DNA of 64,000 nucleotides, taken from the NCBI GenBank assembly GCA_002633025.1, contig NMRB01000146.1, positions 32,408 through 96,407 on the forward strand, in the 5' to 3' direction. A program made the translations under genes and the position numbers. Below the pieces are notes generated by a model. It made no database searches, was not told where the DNA came from, and saw only the letters and a program-made list of their open reading frames with translations. Positions within the stretch are counted from its first letter, which is position 1. Every line of letters begins with the position of its first letter. Of the stretch, positions 45,968 through 58,123 are shown one piece after another. Source of the DNA: Notospermus geniculatus. Taxonomy: Eukaryota > Nemertea > Pilidiophora > Heteronemertea > Lineidae.

Positions 45968-46829
45968 CTGGGGATCACTGTACAGAAAAAAGTGGTAGGC
46001 CTATTGCCCCTTAGTGAACTCCGAAAATCAGGGTTGCTTGGAGCAAAAACTGTTTTTCGGTATAGGTAGATATTACACTGGAATAAACACTGATTTCTCG
46101 GTGTATGTTTTTTGGGCGAATAGATGGACAGCAGGAGGAAACCGGCCGGTGCGCGACGAAAGCTTGCGCAGTGAATGCACGCTGTATCAGTTTATGAAGA
46201 ATGGCGTTCGAACTAGGAACTCATAGGTGACAAGCGTCGATGTTTCCACCACCCACTCTGACCTCTGACAGCCAAAGTAGTAACCACTTAGGGCCTAGTT
46301 GAAAATTAGGTTCGGTAAATGATCCCTCAGGTATATCCAGACGGATGGAAATTGCGCTAATTGCTTACCGATGCAATCTAATGCAATGTACCTTAACGTT
46401 CGCCGTTCATTACTGCCAAGACATGGTTAAAATCGAGCCATAGTGCAATGTCGAACAATGCCTACGCGTGATATACTACGGTGTACAGCGAATTGACAGC
46501 ACAGTTAAGTTGGAATGAAAACCACCTGAGTTTGAGTGGTAACTTCAAGTCCCACACTTGCCTCGCATGCTATCGTAACGTAATATTGAAAGCATTCTTA
46601 GACAACAATATACCTCTTTTTATAAATGTGTCCTACATGTGTATGCTTAGAACCCTGAGCAGACAGACACTTTCTTTGTGTACAAACATCATGTATACCG
46701 TTCACATTCTGCTTGTAAAGAACGGCACCAACCGTGTTGCAAACATGGCAATTTTTTGCTCTAAAATACAATTTCTAGTGTTCCCCACATCCCAGTGTTT
46801 CCATACAAAAGACACCAGCGAGACCATGA

Positions 46830-46955
46830 CTGGTACATGTATTCATAAAAGTTAGCAAATGCTTTTGCTTAAGATTTGCACAGCAATGTCCATGAAAATG
46901 TATTACAAAACTTGAAGTAAAAGCATTTGCTTCATGTAGCTTTTATAAATACCAG
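46830..46955. mobile_element. 126 bp MITE, diverged
   Basis: The arms CTGG-TA...AAAAG and GCAAATGCTTTTGCTT pair with AAGTAAAAGCATTTGC and CTTTTATAAATACCAG. The AAATGCTTTT core links it to the elements at 36894 and 59371. The left arm has TACATGTA where the right arm has TA. Confidence 0.78.
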
Positions 46956-49900
46956 CCCATGACTTTTAGTAGCCGCAAAGATTTCTAGTGTGTGGTGGCC
47001 GGGACCGCGAAGAAGCAAGACAATTTTCATGAAATCAAAGCTTGCCGAGAATCAAATCAGTTGATATTTGGCAAGGAAAATTGCGAACCGAACAGACGTG
47101 ACGAAACGAATTGTCTTGGAAAGGTGAAAAGTGCCGGTGCTCCGTTTCTCACTTGTTTACCCTCATTGTATGCCGGGGGAAGCTGTGAAACGAGAGTGAG
47201 ATTTCTCTTTTTGTAACGTTTTCTAGTGTTCCCCACATTCCAGTGTTTCCAAAGACACCAGAGAGACCATGACTTTTCAACAGGCGAACACAGAGAAATC
47301 AGTCACTCTTATTTCACTGTGTACTCCGGGGAAACACTGAGAAAAGGGAACACCATGGCACTTTACACCTGCAACGCGCCATGGAAGTTGTCGGCAAAAA
47401 TGCTTGTAGCTAAACGCCGAGCAAAGAACCTCCCGGAGAAACCCTGCCGTGTTTGCTGTGGCTTGTGAAAACTAATAAAAAGAATGGCGTGTCGTAGACA
47501 ACGAATTGTAGTAAAATATTAAAAAGCGAATATCTTGATGTTACTGATTGATGTGGGAGACCTTGACGATGATGAAGCACATAAAACAGACCAGGTAGAG
47601 TTCCCCCTTTTTTACAACTAAACATACAACGGCAGGTTCTCAAGCACTGCTCTACACTATTTCAATCATGATGAAAGCATCCATTCTCCGACAACCCGGT
47701 CGAATTAAGTGTGGATGTTTTCCTGTCTTAACGCTGACCGCTTGGGTGGAGCGTCTTCAAATGTCCATAAATTAGGTCCTTCGAATTTCTTAACTTGTCT
47801 CGTTAATTATGCCCTTGATAACCCTAGACCCGTTGTAACGTTTCTCAATCGGCGTATCACCGACTCTCAATCGCGCCGCCGAGCCGAGTACCGGGGAAAC
47901 TGTACGGCACGGGTAGCCGACGAGGTAGGACCCCGGACCGCCAAAGGAACGAACGTGGGATCGGCAACTGGCTGCTGATCGATTGATATCGACCAGGCCT
48001 GCACTCGGATTCCGGTCACGAGGGAATGCTTACATTATTGGGTCGGGAAAGCAATCGGTGGATTGTTGCCTGCCTGGAGCGTTTCTGACCTGGCGAGGGT
48101 TTGGTGGGTTGGAGGAGACGGGTGTTGGCGTCTTTAGGAGGCGGAGGAAAGGTTGGGCTGTCCGGACACTTGCAGGGAGGTACGGGACTGGCGTTGGTAA
48201 AGACTAGCAGGAGCTGTGGGACTCTCGGTGTTCCGCATTTGATGGAATCTCGATTGCTTTTGCATGGATCTGAAAGTGTGTTGCTAAAGTATTGGGATCT
48301 AGGTGGATAGTTTTGGCCCGGTCATTTGGAAAGAGGAAAAAGAAGATCCAAAGCAACCTCTAATCGTGCATTTCATTATCTTTCGCCGCTGTTTTTGGAA
48401 AGTGGTGAGATTTTTGAGTGTTTTTTTGGCCTCGTACACTCACTGAAAGGAACTAAGGAAACGTGACGTCTACTGTTCATCAATGTGATTGGTATGACTG
48501 GACGATTAGCGATACCTGAATCCAAAAATGAGGTTGTCAGTAAAATAATCCTAAAAAGGTGTTTTTTCCACACAGAAAAGTCGTACACCTGAAGGAAAGT
48601 GTTGTTGCATCATTTCGGAAAGGGAATATCGGTGCAGTCGGTGTTTTACAATCAATTTGTTCCGAATCGGCAGATCATCTTACAAGCCTGACCTCTGAAG
48701 TCTAACCGGGGTCAACTTAAGACCAGTGTTAAACGATCTTTTTTTCGTCCTTCTGCGATAAACTCTGAATTAGTCCCTAATCGAGATCCGACACGCTGAG
48801 GTTCATTCTGCATAATCATGTACGTACTGCCTTTGCAAATGGTGTGAGAACAGGGGAGAACACGTTCCAAGATAAAACGGACAGTATTCTTGTCTTGCCG
48901 TTTTTGAATTCGTCTAATGTGACAAATGAGATTGAAAGTCAGGACAAGAGCAATTACCCTGCTGTTTCTACGCCAAAGGTAGGGTATAGCGCCTTTTCTC
49001 TACTCATGCAATCGCCTACTTGACGTTCTCCTTTGCGCGCCTGAAGGTACTAATACACTTGCAGTTGCACTGCTTCCTATCAGGTACAATTTCGGTAAAA
49101 AAGTCTTTTCAGGGCTCGCGTTTCGACCATCTGTGTGCGAGGCTGGCGAAGGTCTCGCATCTCAGACAATCGTATCGTCGGTAATCCGACAATGGTCTCT
49201 GCAACTGGTATTATAACTCCGCTTGCGAATCTAATTGCGCCGTGATTGGGGGTTATATCCATTTGATTCTGCCGGCTTATTTGGCGTTGCAATGCAATAT
49301 GGCGGCTGTGTCAGCCATATTGAATTTGCATACTGTGGTAAAATGTTGTGTTTATGCTTATTTGGGTTGCATGGGCTGGGGATTGGGATCCGATGAGGTC
49401 AGGATAGAAAGAGATTTTCCATTGACCGTAACATGTAAAATAACACTTGGGAATGACGATTAGCTATGCCAATGTGATTCGGAGCCCCATGCCAGGTGTG
49501 ACGGCATTTCGACCAATCAGCGATCTGGACTCGATGTTTCGTTTTCATCGCTTTTCGCTGTCTCAGTCAGTACGAACCTTTCGATTTTTTATTGCGCCTA
49601 GACAATGGTACTTCGTTGAACCGGGAAACTATCCCCATTTGAACAGACCGCAGCCGTTTGGATATAACAACTACCTGTTACCGGAGGTAGTTTATCCTGG
49701 GATAACCTGGGAACCCCTGAGGAACGACTTGTTTTATTTACAAAGATGTTCATAGTTACGCAGCCAGACATCTTAAAGGTAAATAAAGAAGGTTTGTTTC
49801 TTTTCAAGAACGCCGTGTTTTTTCGACGGCAATTCTACTGGAATCACTGTTGAGACAAATCCTTTGAACTAGTTATTTTTCTACAGTCAATGTATATAAT

Positions 49901-50214
49901 TGATCTAATCGTCTAAGAACCGAGAGAGTGTAATTCCATTAAACTTTTAGACGGTTCTTGACGCGAAACTTTTCTGTATATCAGGGAATTTCAGGGACCA
50001 TCTCAAATCCTTTGATGCCCAACACGAAACCCGTTTTACTGTATATTTTACCCTCAGCTCTCCCCTTCTAAATTTACATTTGATAACAGCACCTTTGGCA
50101 ATTCCGGTGAGGCACTGGTCGAACGAAGATTGTGGCTTCTTCCCCCCCCCCTCGCTCCAGGCGAGACTGTCGTGTTCCCCTTTCAAAGCCGATGATCGGG
50201 CAATGATACGGCTT

Positions 50215-50346
50215 CCGTACCTACTGGACTCGAAATTGACGCGTCGGTCCCATCACTGACGTTTAACAGTGGATGGGTGACCGTACCTACTGGACTCGAA
50301 ATTGACGCGTCGGTCCCATCACTGACGTTTAACAGTGGATGGGTGA
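50215..50346. repeat. 66 bp perfect tandem duplication
   Basis: 50215-50280 and 50281-50346 are identical, each starting CCGTACCTACTGG. Confidence 0.97.
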
Positions 50347-52105
50347 CCCATCTGGCAAACATTCCTTGTTTGCTCCTGGGCAAGTATAGGCCCAGCTATG
50401 GTCACTGGCACAGAAACATGCCCTATGTCAATCCGGTATTCCATGGAGCTACCTTGCCGACGGCTCTACGGTCATGACGGTATGATAGTCAATAATTGTG
50501 GGCCAAGAGATTCTGTGTCCGTAAGACGCTGAGAGGGTCCCTCACGAAGAGTTGTGGTGAAATGCAACGCGAGAATCAGGATCGGCTCTCATATTCAGTA
50601 TTTATCTCAGGTTTCAAAGCAATATGAACAAGATTGTTAAATGTAAGCAGAGTTTGTATATCATGTTTATGATTGGTTCGATATGATATCGGCAGTCAGA
50701 CGGCATTATCTGTTAAAGCGGGCGTTCGTGTCGTCGGTAGAGAATCTAGGCCTACACGATGGTAGGCGCTACTCGTCGCAGCGCTCCGCGTTAACTTTTC
50801 TCCAACATTTTTGGCCAACATAGGCCTACATGCCTGAGTAAAACGATCTTCTGACACTGCATACACAGGCCAACAGCTTGGCAACCTTTGACCAACATGT
50901 TGGAAAACTCTCTTTTCCCTTATACACACTAAACAACATTTCTCCAACATTGTTTACGTGTTGTAACTCTGAATGTTGGAAAAATTTTGCCAGTGTACAG
51001 ACCTCGAAACAGTGGTTTGGAAACCATATATTCTTCTGACCGAAAATGCAGATCATGAACGGAGTACATCAGCTTAGTTCCGATGGCCCCGGGCCTTGTG
51101 TCTGCCATTCAGTACTTATTCACTCGAGAAATCTCAAGCCTAGTGTCCAAGGCCCAGTGTTGCTTGTTCTTTAGATTAACCTACAGAAGATTTGTTTTGT
51201 TGGATGAAAACGTAAATATGACCAAGTGAGAATAGTAAACGCGTATATGAACGCGTTTGCAAGAGGTGGGTCTTGACTTCCGACTGGCCTGGGGCGTATG
51301 CCTATCCTAAACATGGACAGATAATGCACTGGCCCTATAGGCGTGGATTAGAATTCACGAATGCTTCCGTATTGCCGTCGGGGACATGGACCTATTTTGA
51401 AATTCCGAATGACTTAGGTTTACATTTTAGTCTCTGACCCCTGTCTGCACCCAGACCGTCAGTGCTGATAGCACGCTCAAGGGCTTCCTTGATCCAATAG
51501 AGCTGCCCGATACTACATTTCCCAACTGAAAAATTACATTTAAATACAAATTTTCCTAGGAATCATGGACGTATAATGCCTCCATGTTGAAATGTAACCC
51601 CGAGACAGGCGCCAATATTGATAACAGGCGCCAAAATTGGATGAAAAATTTGATCGTGTACAGCGGGCATTAAAATAGAAACAGTGCGGTAGGCCTATGC
51701 TATTGAAAAGTCATGTCTTTTGTATGGAAACACTGAGACAGGGGATCAACTGAAATTCAAACCTAAACAATTGATGTCATTGTCGAAGGAAGTTGATTAG
51801 TGCAGGAATGTCACTTTCATTCGAAAGAACTGCTGGCGACACGTACTTTTAGACAAAGGATACTTTTTCCTTAGATAATAGGTATACAGAAGGTTTTGTT
51901 CATCTCAATTGTTTGAAAACAATGGCCTATAGTACGGATGGGGAATCAAAAGAACAGCACAAGATTTGGAAAAATAATCTTTATAATCAGTCTGTGGTTT
52001 TGACAGGAAAGCCCTTGATGTCGTTGGTCGTTTCACCGACTAGAGAGGCAACGACACCAAGTCAGTCGATGGAGAGCAGTAGACGCCAGGGTCCATTATA
52101 TTAAT

Positions 52106-52186
52106 AAAACTACTTAAGTCAAAGTGTGATACATATCTTTTGTGTTGAACAAAAGATAAGTGTCGCACTTAGACTTAAGCAGTTTT
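52106..52186. repeat. Imperfect hairpin (MITE-like)
   Basis: AAAACTACTTAAGTC...ATATCTTTTGT pairs with ACAAAAGATAAG...GACTTAAGCAGTTTT, with a few mismatches. The ends resemble the CTTAAGTCTAA ends of 56489-56624. Confidence 0.75.
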
Positions 52187-53394
52187 ACGCCTACATCCTT
52201 TGTTCTTGCTCAGTCTGCAAGTCTAGTGCNCCCCCCCCCCCCCCCCGAGAGGCTTCTGTCTCCCCTGGACCAAAAAGTTAAATACGGCCCTGGATTTCTA
52301 CGTAGATCTACATTGTAACTGTGTATCCAACTAAACCTTAGTTGCGAGTCAGTAACATGCTCGATACAGATTCCCCTCACTTTTATCCACCAACGATCGT
52401 CGTTTTTGACAATTCATCACCTAACGCTGTTAATAGCCCTACAACTTACTGGCCATGTAAAAGCCTTGACTGACGCTGAATGCTGGATGGTACGCGACAG
52501 TGAAGAACAAAGTTTAAGACCTAGATTTTCAGCAGAAGGCATGTTTTACGTTTAAATTTCAACTTTCATTCAAGTTGAGTTGAGAAATGTTTCTACCTTG
52601 ATACCCGATCTCGGGGAAGCTTAACGAACGATCTCATGAATGAACTACTTAAACTTCGGAGGAAATGTCTGCAGACTCAAATTAACTAACAATGCTGTAC
52701 ATTCGTACACCGGCATTGTAAACAGTGCAATGACTACCACTGGGAGGATGGCAGAAAAGACCTTTCCAACAACAAAAAAGGTTGTCTACTCGTTCTTCCA
52801 CATGACGTCATTGTCCAAGCATGATATAACACTACCAAACGCATCCTCTCAGACAATTACAATACTTTCCCTTAACTTTTCTGCCCATGGCTCGCTTGAC
52901 CAGCTAGGCGTGCCAATGAAACGTATTAAGCTTCTGACGTCATATTATGGTGAGAACTACCGCCATCTTTGTTGTCAATCATGAGAAGTTCTAAATAAAA
53001 TGGTTGTCACGATCTTGAAATAAATCTACTTTTCCTAGCCGTGCGATGCCGCAACCATTGTTTCTCTCCGCCTGGTGGATACATGTAGATGGACAAAGGA
53101 TGCCATCGAAATTGGCGTGAATGGATCCTGAGTCTACCACCGAAGTCCTTCAGACACCACGCCAACAATTTTTTATCATCATCTGGTATTTCAGGTACAT
53201 CGGCAACCTCAGCGCCACCTTGTTCTTCAGGGTAGGTTCCCCGTTGAAAACTTAGATTTTAGGCCCCTTTCTCACTATTTTCCAGTGATGCAGTCTTAAC
53301 AGCACCATGTGCCCGAGCCAACAATCGTTGATGACCAGGTTCAAGTTATGACGATTTATGTTTGTCAGCTTGGGAGACTGAATGAAGCAGGAGC

Positions 53395-56300
53395 ATGGAA
53401 GTCATATTGGGAGTCCTGATGTGGCTGATAGCCAGTTGTTCTGCTGCGCCATATACAGAGGAAAGCAACAAGAGTGTATTAAAAGGTGAGAAAAAGACCA
53501 CGACGGCGCGCTGATTGAAACCCCTAAATCTGCTCGCAAATGGATTTTTCCAGAAACAAACTAGAAATCCATAGACTTTCCGTTTCTTGGCAATCAAGCT
53601 CAACTTGGGCTTTTCATTGTACCTCACCTCATGGGTAGTTGCTCCACACAGCCAGTAGGGATACAAACATGCAACGGCTGTAAAAGGCGTACGTATGCAC
53701 CCCATGCAATGCCCGTAAAAGGCGATGCACAATGCATCGCCCGAATAGGGCGCACGAATGCACCCATGCAACGCCGGTAAAAGGCGTATGCCTGCACCCA
53801 TGCAAGGCCCTCAAAGGCCTATGCGTGCACCCATGCAACTCCCGTACAACGCGTAGGGGCCGATGCATGCACCCACACGACGCCCGTAAAAGGCGTACAA
53901 TGTATGCATGTAGCTTGTGATTTGATTCGATTCGACTTCAAATTCTCCAGAAAGGTCAGTTACCACGCATAAGAAAATAGCAACGATTTGATTGATTTTC
54001 AGAAGATGATAGCCCTGAAAAGCTTTAAATCATCAGGTGTTGTTGGTCTTTTTTCTGGATTTCGATTGAACCTGAGCTGTATCGATGTGTATCGATCAGT
54101 CCGGTACCTTTATAAAATGATCGATGAGTATCAATTTATCGCCCATCCGTGGTCAAACCGTTCGCGATATTTTCCTGATGGCTCATGTTCTTCATCACTC
54201 CGAATGCAGGCCATGTTCTGGATCTATACTTCACGATACAGCCGTTTACCACTATAGATAAGATTCATGAAAACCAATACGACAACGGGGACGACTTCAA
54301 ATCGTCGTCATTCTTAGTGCCACCTAACGGTGAAATTTTGAACACGGACCTCTTTGACCTTGAAAAGTAGATCAGATGGCAGGTCAGTTAAGAACACATG
54401 TATCATGACTTCATTGGTGATCCTCTACGGCCCGTCTGGACATGCAACAAAATTCCAGATAAAACTTTTTTTCTATCGTTGAATCGTGAAAAACTCGCAC
54501 TTTTCAATCCCAGAGTGTGACTGATATTTGGCCAATCACAGCTCTGTCAACAATCACCAACATTTTCTCACCATTTGGCCATTGATCGTACCTGACGAAG
54601 TAGCCGTTTACGTCTGATGTCAGAGTATCGAAACCAGTTCAAAGCAACTGTGTTCTCTCACGCGAGGCCGCTCAGCCAAGCAGTTGATTTATCAAACCAT
54701 GCAACAATAAAACAGATTGATCTGCACGACGTTTACCCGCTTCCGACAACAAACTGATTAGTTCTCAAGTCAGAAATTCCAGTACCTTAAGATGGATGAT
54801 GAAGTTCAGGCACGACCAGGAAATGTAAACAGCTGTATTGAAGACGATAAAAAATGAAGTTCGTTAACCTTCTCACACGAACAGGATTCCACATTTCGGT
54901 CGTAATTTGTTCACTTGCGAATAGCTCCTTCAGGAGGCCGTCGCTTCATATCATCAAAGTATCTTGAACAGAATCTTGAATCGGCAACATTCAGTACTTT
55001 GTAATTGTCCGCGATTTGGTATCAGATGCGTCAGAAATACGTAGGCCTACAGTTAGTTTCAAATTAGGCCTACATGTACATTGGTTTGGAATTTCTACAT
55101 TTGTTGCTTATTCAACCATGCTTTACACTAGTGCTTATTCAATCATGTGAAACAGCAGTTGCTTACGTATTCAACCATGTTTCACACTAGTGCTTATTCA
55201 ATCATGTGAAACAGCACTTGCTTACGTATTCAACCATGTTTCACAGTAGTGCTTATCCAACCATGATGTGAAACAGCAATTGCTTAGATATTCAACCATA
55301 CTTCACAGTAGTGCTTATTCAACCATGGTGTAAAACAGTGGTTGCTTACGTAATCAACCATGCTTTACACTAGTTGCTTATTCAATTGTGATGTGAAACA
55401 GCAGTTGCTTATTCAGCCATGCTTCACTTTAGTTGCTTATTCACCCATGAGAAACACTAGTTGCTAATCCAACCATGTTTCACTCTGCTTTATTCAATCA
55501 TGACGTGAAACTGCAGTTGCTTACACTTATTCAACAATGCTTCACTCTCGTTGCTTCTTCAACCATGCTTCCCTCAGACAACAGCAGGTTTAGTTACATT
55601 TCCCCGTATCCTTTTTCAGATGATATCTACCTCATTCAAGACACAATCATTCCGTACATCGCGACAGATTCAGGCGCGATCCTCAGCAGTGATCTGTCGT
55701 TGGAAAGTCGACACCCGACCCGAGAGAAGCGGAGCGTTTCCGACCAGAACGTTTCAAATGATCGACAATTATATCTCGTATTCAAAGCTTTCGGAAGCAA
55801 TTTTCATCTCAATTTAACGAAAAGTCATATATTTCCGAAACAAAGAACGTTAGTGGAACACTTCTATGAGAATGGTACCGAACAGCAGTATGTTTCATTT
55901 GATTCCCACTACGGTGGGACAGTGGTAGGCATGGAGAGATCGAAGGCGATTCTTTCACTTGTGGATGGAGTAGTAAGTATAAAAGCATCAAGAGGTAATC
56001 AGAGGTTCTGTAATACTCGCTCCCTACGTCACCGCACATGAAGTTTGCATGCCGTGACGGCGGGAGCGAACATTAAGAATCATTATGGTCGATAGCCACC
56101 GAATCCTTTCACCGATATACAGGACTTCCTCGCCCATACAGATGTAACACTACAGTGTCGCTTCCCTCCCTCGAGTGATGGCTTTCGAAACCAATCACCC
56201 GAGATATAATGTTTTTTTTTGTTCCGAGGAAACTATTTCTGGGGATATTCTTATATTCCTTACTTTCGACATTTTCTATCCTTGCATGATCAGGCTAAGG

Positions 56301-58123
56301 CCACGATTATTTTATTTGTTGGTTTATGGATCCGCTGCACTTGTTTTTTCCGATTTTGGAAAATAAAAATAATTGAAAAAATGGCATTATTTTTTTGCCA
56401 CTGCCCACAAACTGATTACCCGACCAATGAAAACAAAAAATAATAAAAAAAAACGCTTTATTATTTTCAAGTCGACTGATACCAAGCTGGGCCCAGTTTC
56501 ACAAAGAATCTTAAGTCTAAGAAAAAACGTAAGTCTGAAATGAAGTCATCTGATTTGCTGAAATCTGGTCACATGATGACTTAAGTCAAACTTTAGACTT
56601 AAGATTCTTTGTGAAACTGGGCCCTGGTTTTTTCGGTCATCAACTGTTAATTCTCTTGAAGATTCATACATTCGTGACCCTATTGATTAGCCATATACAT
56701 GTAGAGGGCATGGATGAGCAATCTTGTATCCTCTGTTAAACTCGTGCCTTTCCTGTCGATGTACTCGATTCCCGACCTCCGAATCTGCTGGCCTGGGAGT
56801 TCCAGCTGGGTACATCGTTGAGGTATGCGATGAATTTTGATTAGGAGACAATAAAACAGGTATCACATCGCGCTGGAAACATCAGGAAGGCATGCGATGG
56901 ATTCTAACCAGGAGGATAAAACAGGTATCACTTGATGATGGTCAAGTGTAATGGAATTCCAATCAATTAACGCCATTTTCTCCCGTTAATGCTGGACGGA
57001 ATGACCGTTGAGCCTCGCTGAAACATTCCAGAACATGGGAATCAGGTGCTTTTATTGTTTACAAATAATCTATTAGTACAAGTATTTACAACTTGGGAGT
57101 GAGCACAGGTTGCAGAGGGCATTCCGAAGTAATCTGTCCAGCTTAAATTAGCTGCTACAAATTGGAAACGTGATAAGCAAGTTTGCAGTCGATGCATACG
57201 AAGAACGGTGGCCCGAATATTCAGGCGTATAATGCTGATTCCAGCTGCTGAGAGGACCACGAAAGTTCCACCCGTACGAAAATTTTTATAGTTAAGACGA
57301 AGGGCCTACCGTACGAACGTTAATTTTCGCACTCAACGTAGTACAGAAAGACGACAACGATTTATCGTAGCCTGCAAACATTTTCGCACTTGGCAATATG
57401 CCCCTGAGACCCATGAATTTGTAAAGATTTGGTCAGAGTTTGTAACTGATGAACCTTCAACACCACAACGGCGACAGATTGACGCGCGCTAAGATCAAGA
57501 TTACAATCTGATATACAGTCATCGCTTCCAATAATTACTGTCTTAAGGACAAATCCAGTAGATTTTTGGCTTAAATGTGCTGGAAAACGATAATCACCCT
57601 ATCGATCGCTCAAAAGGACTTTCATTATCTAAGAATGGCAGACATACGAGAGGTCAAAGCACCTTTGGGACTTGAAAGTGGTTTCCTTTCATGGATCGCC
57701 ACCTTTTGCGCCTAAACCATCAGGGGCAGATGATTAATTTTATACCAGCACGGTTTGCAAGGTGCTTTCTTCCTTGCCTTGCTTGATTCCTCCAAACGGC
57801 AAAGTTCGGAGTAGAATTTCCTGTAAAGCAATATGGACTGTATGTCCAATTCTTGTACAGCAATATGTACATTTACATGTACATGCACGCGCCGAAGTGC
57901 ACAGTTTTACAGAGAATTCACTGGAAAAGCTTTCCTTTCTTCAAAGGTGAAGCAGTCAGTGCAATGTTCGTTCTTAATTTCCTATTCTAGCATGGTGTCG
58001 TGATGACGTCACAAGATAAATACTTCATAGAACCATTGCAATCTAGTCGAAACACCACAGGACAGCCTCACGTTATATATAAACGCAGATTAGACAATCA
58101 AGATCATTTCTGTGGAACAGCAG
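53395..58123 (+). CDS. ADAMTS exons 1-3: signal peptide and prodomain
   Basis: Exon 53395-53485 encodes [20 protein letters not shown], a plain secretory leader. Exon 55620-55972 encodes the M12B propeptide core ([16 protein letters not shown]). Exon 57991-58123 gives KYFIEPL and PHVIYKRR followed by C189-G, the likely cysteine-switch Cys. The cysteine usual before the HG of this fold is V here (SLVDGV). A second REKR-SVS motif, at residues 65-71, repeats the one at the mature junction. Long introns 53486-55619 and 55973-57990 hold tandem repeats and a MITE. Exon 1 is the least certain because it rests on leader and phase alone. Confidence 0.8.

Larger units (their letters stand above)
40142..53394. 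other. Intergenic region, about 13 kb, no supported gene
   Basis: I checked long frames here and recognise no protein. A TATA-like TTTATAAAAG at about 40373 precedes ATG at 40413, which is followed at once by a GTGAGT donor at 40423. This could be the 5' end of a transcript, but no downstream exon can be assigned. G-runs lie at 41757-41780, and a single N precedes a C-run at 52230. The repeats inside are listed separately. Confidence 0.55.

Noticed and set aside
50183-50383. 66-codon minus-strand frame with an internal protein repeat
   Set aside because: The repeat is just the exact 66 bp tandem DNA duplication, whose length is divisible by three.
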